Shown: one piece after another, positions 7,858 to 16,564 of the stretch
Layout: the number at the start of each line of letters is the position of its first letter
Position numbering within the stretch: position 1 is the stretch's first letter
Source of the DNA: Pseudomonas alloputida
GTDB lineage: Bacteria > Pseudomonadota > Gammaproteobacteria > Pseudomonadales > Pseudomonadaceae
DNA: 64,000 nucleotides
NCBI RefSeq assembly: GCF_021283545.2
Contig: NZ_CP128540.1
Coordinates: forward strand, 3,693,501 to 3,757,500
Reading direction: 5' to 3'
Notes under the pieces: generated by a model
Database searches by the model: none
What the model saw: only the letters and a program-made list of their open reading frames with translations
What the model was told of the DNA's origin: nothing
Translations under genes and position numbers: made by a program

Positions 7858-8022
7858 GTTGGCATCTCGGTTATGAGCCACTGAACGACAGTCACCCGAG
7901 CAAGCACTATACACCCTGCATTGCCATCAGCGTCTGAAGCCTGCCAAAACCCTGCTTTTGTCGACCGAAGGGCGTGGCGACGGCGAGCTGCAAGCGCACA
8001 AGCCCAGGAAGGCTTGCTAGCA

Positions 8023-8056
8023 CATATGGAAATACGTATATTCGGTTTTCCGTATG
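8023..8056 (+). promoter_or_regulatory. Likely ArsR operator upstream of arsR
   Basis: CATATGGAAA (8023-8032) and TTTCCGTATG (8047-8056) form an inverted repeat with one mismatch over 10 bp, 14 bp apart. A smaller palindrome ATACGTAT (8032-8039) sits within. The site ends 13 bp before the arsR ATG. ArsR/SmtB repressors bind such AT-rich dyads, so autoregulated, arsenite-induced expression of the operon is expected. Confidence 0.65.
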
Positions 8057-8069
8057 TACAGGCACCCCC

Positions 8070-8417
8070 ATGATCACACCGCCCGATGTCTTCAAAAGCC
8101 TCTCTGACGAAACCCGCGCTCGCGCCACTCTGCTTATCGCCAGCCTGGGCGAACTGTGCGTCTGCGAGCTGATGTGCGCGCTCAACGACAGCCAACCCAA
8201 GATCAGTCGCCATCTGGCACAACTGCGCAGCAATGGCATGCTGCTGGATCGCCGTCAGGGCCAGTGGGTGTATTACCGCCTGAATCCGGAGCTGCCTTCC
8301 TGGGTTCACGAAATGCTGCAGGTCACCTTGCAGGCCAATTCGCAATGGCTGGCTGACAATGCCCTTCGGCTGAAGAACATGGACGGTCGCCCCGTGCGTG
8401 ATTCCGTCTGCTGCTGA
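8070..8417 (+). CDS. arsR: Arsenical resistance repressor ArsR
   Basis: A 115-residue winged-helix repressor of the ArsR/SmtB family. The metal-sensing helix shows LCVCELMCAL, with Cys30, Cys32 and Cys36 as likely As(III)/Sb(III) ligands, followed by the recognition helix QPKISRHLAQLRSNG and the wing QGQWVYYRLNPELP. It starts the order arsR-arsB-arsC-arsH with gaps of about 13-29 bp. The open frame extends upstream, but homologous sequence begins at ATG 8070, just after the operator-like repeat. Confidence 0.93.
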   Translation: MITPPDVFKSLSDETRARATLLIASLGELCVCELMCALNDSQPKISRHLAQLRSNGMLLDRRQGQWVYYRLNPELPSWVHEMLQVTLQANSQWLADNALRLKNMDGRPVRDSVCC

Positions 8418-8438
8418 TCATCACCAAGCGAGATTTTC

Positions 8439-9722
8439 ATGCTGCCCGCCATTGCTGTCTTCGTGTTCACCCTCATACTGGTCATCTGGCAGCCCAAGGG
8501 GCTCGGTGTTGGCTGGAGCGCCGCGCTAGGCGCCATCATCGCCCTGGCTACAGGCGTAGTTTCCCTGCATGACATCCCTGCCGTATGGGCCATTGTCTGG
8601 AACGCCACCGCCACGTTCATCGCGGTCATCATCATCAGCTTGCTGCTGGATGAGGCGGGTTTCTTCGAATGGGCCGCATTGCATGTGGCACGCTGGGCAA
8701 ACGGCAGCGGCCACCGCCTGTTCGCCTTCTGCGTACTGCTCGGCGCCGCTGTATCGGCGCTGTTCGCCAACGACGGTGCGGCGCTGATCCTCACCCCCAT
8801 CGTCATGTCGATGCTGCTCGCGCTGCGCTTCTCACCTGCAGCGACACTGGCCTTTGTCATGGCAGCAGGCTTCATTGCCGACACGGCAAGCCTGCCGCTG
8901 GTGGTCTCCAACCTGGTCAACATCGTCTCGGCCGACTACTTCGGCCTGGGCTTCGCCGAATACGCATCGGTGATGGTGCCGGTGAACATCGCCAGCGTGG
9001 CGGCCACCCTGCTGGTGCTATTCCTGTACTTCCGTCGTGATATCCCCAAGCAGTACGCGCTCGATGCGCTGAAGGCGCCGAGCGAGGCAATTCATGACCA
9101 CGCCACCTTCAAAGTCGGTGGGTGGGTGCTGCTGGTGCTGCTTGCAGGCCTGTTCGCACTGGAACCTCTGGGCATCCCGATCAGTGCGGTGGCCGCCGTC
9201 TGCGCCGCAATCCTCTTTGCCGTGGCCGCTCGCGGTCACCGCATCTCAACCCGTCGCGTGCTGCGGGAAGCGCCGTGGCAGGTGGTGATATTTTCGCTGG
9301 GCATGTATCTGGTGGTGTACGGCCTGAAGAACGCCGGCCTTACCGACATGCTCACCCACCTGCTGGACACGCTTGCCGAGCAGGGCCTGTGGAGCGCGGC
9401 CATTGGCACCGGGTTGATTTCCGCCCTGCTGTCCTCAGTCATGAACAACATGCCCAGCGTGCTGATCGGCGCATTGTCGATCCAGGCCAGCGGTGCAGAG
9501 GGCCTGGTACGTGAGGCGATGATCTACGCCAACGTCATCGGTTGCGACCTCGGACCGAAGATCACCCCGATCGGCAGCCTCGCCACGCTGCTTTGGCTGC
9601 ATGTGCTGGCGCGTAAAGGCGTGCGCATCACCTGGGGTTACTACTTCAAGGTCGGCCTGCTGCTCACGGTACCGGTTCTGCTGATCACCCTTTCTGCTCT
9701 GGCACTGCGCCTGAGCCTCTGA
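8439..9722 (+). CDS. arsB: Arsenite efflux permease ArsB
   Basis: A 427-residue inner-membrane protein with about twelve hydrophobic helices, typical of the ArsB family rather than ACR3 (which is shorter and lacks these motifs). Family signatures include [33 protein letters not shown] and [15 protein letters not shown], and the length is normal. It exports As(OH)3 or Sb(OH)3, driven by the proton gradient or with an ArsA ATPase; no arsA is present here. It lies 21 bp after arsR. Confidence 0.95.
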   Translation: MLPAIAVFVFTLILVIWQPKGLGVGWSAALGAIIALATGVVSLHDIPAVWAIVWNATATFIAVIIISLLLDEAGFFEWAALHVARWANGSGHRLFAFCVLLGAAVSALFANDGAALILTPIVMSMLLALRFSPAATLAFVMAAGFIADTASLPLVVSNLVNIVSADYFGLGFAEYASVMVPVNIASVAATLLVLFLYFRRDIPKQYALDALKAPSEAIHDHATFKVGGWVLLVLLAGLFALEPLGIPISAVAAVCAAILFAVAARGHRISTRRVLREAPWQVVIFSLGMYLVVYGLKNAGLTDMLTHLLDTLAEQGLWSAAIGTGLISALLSSVMNNMPSVLIGALSIQASGAEGLVREAMIYANVIGCDLGPKITPIGSLATLLWLHVLARKGVRITWGYYFKVGLLLTVPVLLITLSALALRLSL

Positions 9723-9750
9723 CGTTCGCCCCCCAGCGGAGGAGCCCTCC

Positions 9751-10221
9751 ATGCGAGTCCTGTTCATGTGCACGGCCAACAGCTGCCGCAGCATCCTTTC
9801 CGAAGCAATGTTCAACCACCTGGCACCGCCCGGTTTCGAGGCAGTCAGCGCTGGCAGTTTTCCCAAGGGCCAGGTGCTGCCACGCAGCCTGAGCACGTTG
9901 CAGCAGGCCAATATCTCGACCGAGGGCTTGAGCAGCAAAGGCAACGATGCGTTCGAGGGCAACCCACCCGACATCGTCATCACCGTCTGCGACAAGGCAG
10001 CGGGCGAAGCCTGCCCGGTGTATTTCGGCCCTGCGTTGAAGTCGCATTGGGGGCTGGAAGACCCCTCCGATGTCGTGGGTGACGAAGCTACGGTCGATGC
10101 GGCTTTCCGGGCCACACTGGCCCGTATCGAGTCTCGCTGCCAGGCCTTCTTCGCGCTGCCGTTCGATCACCTCGACCGCGAGCAGCTCAAGCACGCGCTG
10201 GATCGCATCGGCTCGCTTTGA
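9751..10221 (+). CDS. arsC: Arsenate reductase ArsC (thioredoxin-coupled type)
   Basis: A 156-residue reductase of the low-molecular-weight-phosphatase fold. The P-loop MCTANSCRS supplies Cys7-x5-Arg13, and Cys80 (ITVCDKA) and Cys88 (GEACPV) make the redox relay. This pattern matches thioredoxin-dependent ArsC, not the glutaredoxin-linked R773 type. It reduces arsenate to arsenite for export by ArsB. AGCGGAGGAG precedes the ATG. Confidence 0.94.
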   Translation: MRVLFMCTANSCRSILSEAMFNHLAPPGFEAVSAGSFPKGQVLPRSLSTLQQANISTEGLSSKGNDAFEGNPPDIVITVCDKAAGEACPVYFGPALKSHWGLEDPSDVVGDEATVDAAFRATLARIESRCQAFFALPFDHLDREQLKHALDRIGSL

Positions 10222-10234
10222 ACAGGAAGAAAAC

Positions 10235-10936
10235 ATGTCCGAGCAACTGCCTAACCTCGACCTCACGCTGTTCGACCTGCCGCCTTCGGCAACCCCGACC
10301 TGCGAACACAAACCTCGCATCCTGCTGCTGTACGGGTCTACCCGAGAACGCTCCTTCAGTCGCTTGCTGGTAGAAGAAGCCGCGCGCCTCCTGGAGCACT
10401 TCGGTGCCGAAACCCGCACCTTCGACCCGTCGGGCCTGCCGCTGCCTGACGATGTACCCGTAGAGCATCCCAAGGTGCAGGAGCTGCGTGAACTGGTGCA
10501 ATGGTCAGAAGGCCAGGTGTGGTGCTCGCCAGAGCGCCATGGGGCGATGTCGGCGGTGTTCAAGGCACAGATCGACTGGATTCCCTTGGCGCTGGGGGCA
10601 TTGCGCCCCACCCAAGGCAAGACCCTGGCCGTGATGCAGGTGTGCGGCGGCTCGCAGTCGTTCAACGTGGTCAACCAGTTGCGCGTGCTGGGCCGCTGGA
10701 TGCGGATGTTCACCATCCCGAACCAGTCTTCGGTACCCAAGGCTTATCTGGAGTTCGACGACGCCGGGCGGATGAAGCCATCGCCGTACTACGATCGCGT
10801 GGTTGATGTCATGGAGGAGCTGGTGAAGTTTACCGTGCTGCTGCGCGACCGCCAGGCATTCCTGGTCGATCGCTATTCGGAGCGCAAGGAAAGCGCCGAG
10901 CAGCTATCTGAGCGGGTCAATCAGCGATCCATCTGA
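10235..10936 (+). CDS. arsH: ArsH NADPH-dependent FMN reductase
   Basis: A 233-residue flavodoxin-like protein with the FMN-phosphate loop [20 protein letters not shown] and the family block [20 protein letters not shown], then [16 protein letters not shown]. ArsH oxidises trivalent organoarsenicals or acts as a quinone/azo reductase. The AGGAAG before ATG 10235 supports this start. It is the last gene of the ars operon and converges on the histidine kinase gene, with only 12 bp between the two stops. Confidence 0.95.
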   Translation: MSEQLPNLDLTLFDLPPSATPTCEHKPRILLLYGSTRERSFSRLLVEEAARLLEHFGAETRTFDPSGLPLPDDVPVEHPKVQELRELVQWSEGQVWCSPERHGAMSAVFKAQIDWIPLALGALRPTQGKTLAVMQVCGGSQSFNVVNQLRVLGRWMRMFTIPNQSSVPKAYLEFDDAGRMKPSPYYDRVVDVMEELVKFTVLLRDRQAFLVDRYSERKESAEQLSERVNQRSI

Positions 10937-10948
10937 AGCAAAGGTGAT

Positions 10949-12313
10949 TCAAGACAGTGGAAACGACAAGGTAGCGGCCAGCCCGCCACCCGCTCTGTTT
11001 TCAAGGCGTACCTGCCCCCCCATACGGTCGATGATGGTCGCGACGATGGACAGCCCAAGGCCTGCACCATTTGGGCTATTTCGGCTGTAAAAGCGCTCGA
11101 ATACACGGGACAGGCTCTCCTCATCGATGCCCGTCCCTTCATCCTCGACGACCAGTTCGACGCTGCTGTCCAGACGCCGCAGTGACACGGCGATGCGCCC
11201 CCCAGGCGGTGAGTGTTCTACCGCGTTGGACACCAGGTTCTGTAGCGCAATGCCCAGCGCGCCGGCGTCGATCTGCAGGTGGTGGTCCCCTTCGTCGATG
11301 TCCAGCGAGGGTTCCAGGCCACGGTCCAGTATCCATGGGGTCAGTTCAGCCAGGGTTTCGGTGACGACCTCGGCCAGGTCGATCCGGGTGCTGGCTCGCT
11401 GCCCCAGTCTTGGCTCGACGCGGGCCAAGGTCAGCAACTGGTTGACCACCCGTGTCAGCCGATCGACCCCGCCCACAAGAAAGCCCAGGGCTTTCTGGCG
11501 CTCGGCATCATTGCTGGCGGCCAGCGCGTTCTGCGCGTGCAGGCGCAATACGGCCAGAGGCGTACGCATTTCGTGGGCAGCATCGGCAATGAAGCGATGT
11601 TCACGCCGCAGCAGATCGTCGATCTGCGCCAGCAAGCGATTGATGGCCGCCTGCATGGGCTCCAGTTCAGTGGGAAGCGGTACCAGTTGCAGCGGCTCCA
11701 GCGAATCTGCATGACGCCTGCGGATGACATTGGCCATGTTCTGCAGTGGCCGCAGCCCCCAGCCGATCGCAGCCCACACCAGCAGTGCCAACGCCAGGCT
11801 GCCAAGCAGGAACGGGAACAGCGTGTGGCGAACGATGCGGTCGATCAGGTCGTAGCGCACATCATCACGCTCCCCCACCCAGATAAGCCAGTGTTTTTCC
11901 GGCACCGGCAAAACGAAACCGCGCCATTGTTCACCGCCACTGGAAAAGTCGTAGAACCCTGGAGCAGTGGGTGGTGGGTCGATGGGTGGCGCACTGGGTG
12001 TATGCACCAGCAACGCCATGCCTTCACCCCAGACCTGGAATGCCAGCTTGCTTTCGTAAGGGTGCCCCACCTGATGCCGCCCCGCTTTGCCCAAGGCATC
12101 GTTGAAGGCCTGATACAGCGCCTCACGCGAGCCCTCTTGTACCGGCATGCTCATCACGCCTTGCAGCAAACGCGCGTTCTGGGCCAGGTGCGCGTCATAT
12201 ACCTCGTTAATTTCGTGGCTGCTGTCGTGGTAGTTATAGAGCGCGAGCAAGCCGGTACCGAGTAGCAGCAAGAGCATCACGCGCCACAGCGTGCGCTGGC
12301 GAAGCGAGGTCAT
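10949..12313 (-). CDS. Sensor histidine kinase (QseC/PmrB-like)
   Basis: A 454-residue membrane kinase. A first membrane helix lies near residues 12-28, a periplasmic sensor domain near 30-160, a second helix near 165-187 (LFPFLLGSLALALLVWAAIG) and a HAMP linker. HisKA follows with His247 in ADAAHEMRTPLAVL. The ATPase domain shows NLVSNAVEH, EDEGTGID and GAGLGLSIV. Its start overlaps the response regulator stop by 4 bp. It is the last gene of a seven-gene operon, so it may sense the product or the process of that operon; the signal is unknown. Confidence 0.92.
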   Translation of the reverse strand: MTSLRQRTLWRVMLLLLLGTGLLALYNYHDSSHEINEVYDAHLAQNARLLQGVMSMPVQEGSREALYQAFNDALGKAGRHQVGHPYESKLAFQVWGEGMALLVHTPSAPPIDPPPTAPGFYDFSSGGEQWRGFVLPVPEKHWLIWVGERDDVRYDLIDRIVRHTLFPFLLGSLALALLVWAAIGWGLRPLQNMANVIRRRHADSLEPLQLVPLPTELEPMQAAINRLLAQIDDLLRREHRFIADAAHEMRTPLAVLRLHAQNALAASNDAERQKALGFLVGGVDRLTRVVNQLLTLARVEPRLGQRASTRIDLAEVVTETLAELTPWILDRGLEPSLDIDEGDHHLQIDAGALGIALQNLVSNAVEHSPPGGRIAVSLRRLDSSVELVVEDEGTGIDEESLSRVFERFYSRNSPNGAGLGLSIVATIIDRMGGQVRLENRAGGGLAATLSFPLS

Positions 12314-12972
12314 GCCTTGACCTCGACCAGATAGCCAATTCCGCGCACCGTGCGAATCAGGCCGTTGAACAGCTTCTTGCGCAAATGGTAGATGTTCACC
12401 TCCAGCGTGTTGCTCTCCGGCTCTTCATCCCAGCCATACAGCAGTTGAGTCAGGCGCTCACGTGTGAATACCTTGCCCGGCTGTGCCAGCAACTCATGCA
12501 ACAGCACATACTCTTTGGGAGTGAGCACAACCTCGACGCCGTTGTATTGCACTTGCTGGGTGGTCGGGTCCAGGCTGACCCCGGCATGCTCGATCAGCAC
12601 CTTGGCGCGCCCGACGCTGCGCCGCAGCAAGGCGCGCAGGCGTGCCTTGAGCTCATTGAGGTCAAAAGGCTTGACCAGGTAATCATCGGCGCCGGCATCC
12701 AGGCCGGCAATGCGATCATCGAGGGCATCCCGCGCGGTGAGGATCAGCACCGGCAAGCTGTCGCCGCCGGCGCGTAATCGCCTGAGTAGCTCAAGGCCAT
12801 CCATGCGGGGCAATCCAAGATCCAGGATCACCAGGTCGAAGGTCTCGTGCTGCAACGCATGCAAGCCACTGACACCGTCCCGCAACCAGTCAAGGGTGTA
12901 ACCCTCCTGGCGCAAGCCGTCGCAGATCCCTTCCCCCAGTGCGATGTCATCCTCAACCAGCAACAGCCGCAT
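12310..12972 (-). CDS. OmpR-family response regulator (QseB/PmrA-like)
   Basis: A 220-residue regulator. The receiver domain has the acidic pocket VEDD, phospho-acceptor Asp51 (LVILDLGLPRMDG) and Lys101 (YLVKPFD). The C-terminal winged helix shows TPKEYVLLHELL and SNTLEVNIYHLRKKL. Sequence type is nearest QseB/PmrA. It begins 2 bp after the TPR gene stop and overlaps its kinase by 4 bp. A direct repeat CTTCAG-N5-ATTCAG at the head of the operon is a likely binding site, implying that it activates its own operon. Confidence 0.92.
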   Translation of the reverse strand: MRLLLVEDDIALGEGICDGLRQEGYTLDWLRDGVSGLHALQHETFDLVILDLGLPRMDGLELLRRLRAGGDSLPVLILTARDALDDRIAGLDAGADDYLVKPFDLNELKARLRALLRRSVGRAKVLIEHAGVSLDPTTQQVQYNGVEVVLTPKEYVLLHELLAQPGKVFTRERLTQLLYGWDEEPESNTLEVNIYHLRKKLFNGLIRTVRGIGYLVEVKA

Positions 12973-12974
12973 GT

Positions 12975-13616
12975 TCAGTCCTGTTTGTCCTTGATGGTCT
13001 TGAGTAAAGCATCGATATCGGCACGCCGGCCCTGGTCAGCCAACTCACGCCCCGGCCGGGGCGGTGCCTGCAAGGCTTTCTGCAGGGCGGCGGTAGCTTC
13101 AGGGTAGCGCTTCTGCCGATACAGATGATCGGCCCAGAAATAGTTGCTGTCGATACCGTTGGGGTTGATCTGCAAGGCTTTGCGCAGCATCTTGTCGGCC
13201 ATCTCGGCATCACCGAAACCGATAGGCCAGCCTGGCACCTGGTCATACAGCGTGCCCAGGCTGGTGTAAGCCGAACCTTGCAGGGCGGCGGGGTCCAATT
13301 TCATGGCCTGCTCCAGGCTAGCTTTCGCCGCCTTGACCTTGCCCAGTGCACCGAGGCCACCCGTCGCCCCCGCCCAACTGCTGTTGATGATGCCCTCCCA
13401 GATCAAGGGTTCAGGTGTGCCGGGATACTGACGAACAAACGTTGCAGCATCGCCTGCCAGCTTTTCGAAGGCGTCGGCACGCTTATCCTTGGGCATTTGG
13501 TACTGAATCTGCGCCCAGCGCTGCTGCAGATCACTCAGGCGCTGGCTGCCTGCCTGGTCCAATGCCCAGGTGAAGGGTGCAAATGCCAGCAAGCTGGCAA
13601 TGAACAGACGCTTCAT
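12975..13616 (-). CDS. Secreted TPR-like protein
   Basis: A 213-residue protein with a signal peptide (MKRLFIASLLAFAPFTWA, then LDQAG), so probably periplasmic. TPR-like helix pairs are seen around residues 85-110 (KVKAAKASLEQAMKLDPA), 140-165 (ADKMLRKALQINPNGIDSN) and 170-190 (YPEATAALQKALQA). No catalytic motif is visible. The start ATG 13616 overlaps the SDR stop by 4 bp. It could be an adaptor for the operon's export or sensing steps; this is only inference from position. Confidence 0.82.
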   Translation of the reverse strand: MKRLFIASLLAFAPFTWALDQAGSQRLSDLQQRWAQIQYQMPKDKRADAFEKLAGDAATFVRQYPGTPEPLIWEGIINSSWAGATGGLGALGKVKAAKASLEQAMKLDPAALQGSAYTSLGTLYDQVPGWPIGFGDAEMADKMLRKALQINPNGIDSNYFWADHLYRQKRYPEATAALQKALQAPPRPGRELADQGRRADIDALLKTIKDKQD

Positions 13617-14419
13617 TTGTTCGACTCCTTGGAGTGGCTGCCGATATAGCGGCGAATGACTGGCAGTTGCTTGCGTAGAGCGCGATCGACCATGCCCGGC
13701 AACATGCCGTTGATACGCACGAAGAGCTTTTCCGGCCACCCCAGGTAAAGCTCGGTGCGCTCGGATTGCACCGCCTGGAGCACAGCACGGGCGACGTCCG
13801 CCGGGTCGTCCATACCAACTTTCAGCGCTTGATTGAGCGCAGTCGCAGCGCTGCTGTTCATCGTTGTGCGGGTCGCCCGGGGGGCGGCATACAGCACGTT
13901 CACCGTGGTGTCGGCCAACTCGCGGCGCAGCGCTTGCGAAAAACCACGCAGCGCAAACTTGCTGGCGCAGTAGGTGGCGTAGCCGGGGTAGCCGATCGAG
14001 CCATAGGTCGACCCGACATTGACCACCAACGCCTTGGGCTGAGCGCGCAGCAACGGCAGGCAGGCGCGGGTCAGTTGCAGGGGAGCCTTCAGGTTGATGT
14101 CCAATAGCTCGTCCAACGCATACTCATCCAGCTGGTCGAGCAGAGCGAAGCGATTCACGCCAGCAGCGTTGATCAGCACATTCACAGCCCCCATCTCGCG
14201 TGCCCGCTCGATGACCTGTTCGCGCCCTGACGGGCTGCGCAGGTCGGCCTCCTGCCAGCGCAGACGATCAGGGTACCGGTTCATCAGGCCAGCCAGCTTG
14301 CCCATATGCCGACTGACGGCCAACACCTGGGCACCGGCAGCGCAGAGCTGTTCAGCCAATTCCAGGCCTATGCCCCCACTGGCGCCGGTGAGGATCACCA
14401 CGGACTCAGCCAAACGCAT
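13613..14419 (-). CDS. SDR family oxidoreductase
   Basis: A 268-residue short-chain dehydrogenase: TGASGGIG near residue 11, LINAAG, catalytic Ser in VNVGSTYGSIG and YATYCASK (YxxxK) near residue 151. The C-terminus carries a hydrophobic, basic segment (LYLGWPEKLFVRINGMLPGM) like SDRs that act on lipids or polyketide-like chains near the membrane. It overlaps the diiron-protein gene by 14 bp. In context it may reduce a keto group or aldehyde of an acyl-derived product made by the operon. Confidence 0.88.
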   Translation of the reverse strand: MRLAESVVILTGASGGIGLELAEQLCAAGAQVLAVSRHMGKLAGLMNRYPDRLRWQEADLRSPSGREQVIERAREMGAVNVLINAAGVNRFALLDQLDEYALDELLDINLKAPLQLTRACLPLLRAQPKALVVNVGSTYGSIGYPGYATYCASKFALRGFSQALRRELADTTVNVLYAAPRATRTTMNSSAATALNQALKVGMDDPADVARAVLQAVQSERTELYLGWPEKLFVRINGMLPGMVDRALRKQLPVIRRYIGSHSKESNK

Positions 14420-15086
14420 GGTGCACCTCTTGCTGCCCGGCACGCGGCAAGCCCTGGAACATCTCGGTGTACAAGCGGTAGACGACCTTGGCCGCGTGGA
14501 GGACGGCCTGCTGGTCACCGGCATCGTCGAGGCGATCCATCAACCGTTTGTAGGTCACCATGTGCTCCTGGTCGAGCGCACCGTGCGAGCTGAGGTAGCT
14601 GAACGCCTGGTCAGGCAGGGCCAATGTGTTCTGGATAACGCCCGCCGCCTGGGTGGCCAGGGCGATGCTGGTGCCTTCGAGCACGTTGACCATGCCGAAC
14701 AACCCGACCGGGTTGCCACGGGCGATCAGGTCGTACAGGTAGGCGACCATCAGCTCGATGGATTGCACCGGCTGGCCATCGCGCACGGCCTCCCAGTCAC
14801 CGCCGCACGCTCTGATGTCGTTGAGGATCCACTGCTCGTGGCCGTATTCCTCCTCAATGTATTCGCAGACCGCGCCGCGCAGCCACTCCAGCCGCAGCGG
14901 CAATCGAGCCCCACAGGCCATCATCAGCGGCACGGTATGGCGCACGTGGTAATAGGCCTGGGTCAGGAAGGCGACGTAGCTGTCCAGGCTGACCTGGCCG
15001 GCCAGCGCTTCGCGGATCACCGGTACGGCGAACAGCGCCTGACGCTCTTGGGCGGTTTGTACTTGCAGGGTGTCGAAAAAGGACAT
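14406..15086 (-). CDS. Haem-oxygenase-like diiron oxidase/TenA-like protein
   Basis: A 226-residue all-helical protein of the haem-oxygenase-like/TenA superfamily ('iron-containing redox enzyme'). Possible iron ligands are ordered as in HDO enzymes: His47 and His50 (YYHVRH), Glu80 and His83 (EEEYGHE, an ExxH pair), Glu137 (NVLEGTS), His168 (SSHGA), Asp172 and His175 (DQEH). HDO relatives include UndA, which makes 1-undecene from lauric acid, BesC and SznF. It lies 8 bp after the AMP-ligase and overlaps the SDR. Acting on an activated fatty or amino acid is plausible but unproven. Confidence 0.78.
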   Translation of the reverse strand: MSFFDTLQVQTAQERQALFAVPVIREALAGQVSLDSYVAFLTQAYYHVRHTVPLMMACGARLPLRLEWLRGAVCEYIEEEYGHEQWILNDIRACGGDWEAVRDGQPVQSIELMVAYLYDLIARGNPVGLFGMVNVLEGTSIALATQAAGVIQNTLALPDQAFSYLSSHGALDQEHMVTYKRLMDRLDDAGDQQAVLHAAKVVYRLYTEMFQGLPRAGQQEVHHAFG

Positions 15087-15094
15087 TGTGAACC

Positions 15095-16564
15095 TCACAA
15101 CGAGATGTCGGACAACAGGGTGTGGTAACGCTGCAAGATCGCCTCACGTCGCGGGCGGCCATTGGCAGTCAGGGTTTCGTCAAGCGTGCTAAGAGGCACT
15201 GGCAAGCGGCGCCAGTCGTGCACCCTGGCGTAATCGGGCAATCGCGCGTTGCATTGCTGTACGGCCTGTTCGATGGCCTCGTCGCTGATGCCGGGATCCA
15301 GCGGCCAGAGCAAGGCAAGGTTGCGTGGCAAGGCTTCGCCATGCACGAAAGCCTGGGCGATCACACCACTTTGGCTCAGCTCGGCTTCTACCCACTCCGG
15401 GTTGACGTTGCGCCCGAAGCTGGTGATGAACTGATGCTTCTTGCGGCCATCCAGGTAGAGGTAGCCATCCTCATCGAGGTGGCCTACATCGCCTGTTGCC
15501 CACCACTGCCCGGTTACAGGCGGCTCTCCCAGGTAGCCCAGCAATGTCGAGCCGGCCACCAGGACTTCGCCATCCTCGGCGATGCGCACCTGCACATGCG
15601 GCAATGGCTTGCCGACGCTCCCAGGGCGCACAGCCCCTGTGCGGTTGAGCGCCACTACCGAGGCGCACTCGGACAAGCCGTAACCTTCGAACACCGGCAA
15701 ACCGACTGCCTCGGCCCGCGCGAGCAGGCTTGGCGATACCCGAGCCCCGCCTACCGCCACCAAACGCAGTGGGCCGACCCGCATCAGCCCGCGCTCGATC
15801 GCTGTCACCAACCCCATCAGCAGCTGCGGCACAAGGATCAGGCTCTGAGCACCACTGAGGGCGATTGCGCCCAACAGGCGCTTGAAATCGACCTGGCTTG
15901 CCCCTCCCATCCCCAACTGCTGCTGCGGATAGAGCTGCACACAAGCGCCAGCCATGAGCGCGGCGTAGACGCCCAGGTTTTCCAGCAAAACGCCCAGTGG
16001 CAGTACCGCCAGATATCGCTGCGGCGCGGTTGGGCGGCTGGCGGCCTCCAGCTCATGCGCCACACGCAACAGGGTTTCAGCGCTCAGGCACACGCCTTTG
16101 GGCGTGCCGGTGCTACCGGAGGTATAAGTGATCTTGGCAGTGCCCTCAGGCAGCGCCGGGGCGACAAAACTGTCACGCTGCCACACGCCAGCTGGCGCCT
16201 GCCGGGCAAAGCCAAGCGCAATGAGCTGTTCGGCCCACTGCGCCTCACACACGACCGCCGTCACTCCGCTTTGCTGCAAGCAGTGCTGGAACTGGGTCGC
16301 GCTGAAAAACGGCGGCACTGTCACACTGGCGCGTTCGGCGAACAGCGCCGCCAAATCCCAGAATAGCGCTTCGGGCCCGTTATCCAGCACCACGGCGAAG
16401 GTTCCCGGTGGTTGGCTGCGCAAGCAGCTCGCACGGGATTCGACTTCGTTGAGCAGTTGCCGGTAGGTGTAACGCTGCGCATCGCCCTGAACGGCCACGG
16501 CGTCAGGATGCTCCACGGCGTGCTGGCGCAACAGTGCCTGAAAGGCTGTCAGTTCATGCCGCAT
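15095..16564 (-). CDS. AMP-dependent acid ligase/synthetase
   Basis: A 489-residue ANL-superfamily enzyme. It shows the P-loop motif ITYTSGSTGTPKGV near residue 150, GYGLSECASV near residue 300, ATGDVGHLDEDGYLYLDGRKK and the hinge region FGRNVNPEWVE. These mark an acyl-CoA synthetase/acyl-adenylating enzyme of the long-chain group. The C-terminal motif where the adenylation lysine normally sits reads LTANGRPRRE, so Arg replaces Lys. It overlaps the thermostable-hemolysin gene by 11 bp. It probably activates a carboxylic acid for its operon partners. Confidence 0.88.
   Translation of the reverse strand: MRHELTAFQALLRQHAVEHPDAVAVQGDAQRYTYRQLLNEVESRASCLRSQPPGTFAVVLDNGPEALFWDLAALFAERASVTVPPFFSATQFQHCLQQSGVTAVVCEAQWAEQLIALGFARQAPAGVWQRDSFVAPALPEGTAKITYTSGSTGTPKGVCLSAETLLRVAHELEAASRPTAPQRYLAVLPLGVLLENLGVYAALMAGACVQLYPQQQLGMGGASQVDFKRLLGAIALSGAQSLILVPQLLMGLVTAIERGLMRVGPLRLVAVGGARVSPSLLARAEAVGLPVFEGYGLSECASVVALNRTGAVRPGSVGKPLPHVQVRIAEDGEVLVAGSTLLGYLGEPPVTGQWWATGDVGHLDEDGYLYLDGRKKHQFITSFGRNVNPEWVEAELSQSGVIAQAFVHGEALPRNLALLWPLDPGISDEAIEQAVQQCNARLPDYARVHDWRRLPVPLSTLDETLTANGRPRREAILQRYHTLLSDISL

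Noticed and set aside
10949..12972. Naming the two-component system PmrAB, QseBC or ColRS
   Set aside because: The receiver and DNA-binding domains are near PmrA/QseB, but the operon context differs from each of these, so only the class is given.
14406..15086. Naming the diiron-like protein UndA
   Set aside because: Ligand order is similar but the protein is shorter (226 residues against about 260) and no fatty-acid channel can be judged by eye; only the superfamily is supported.
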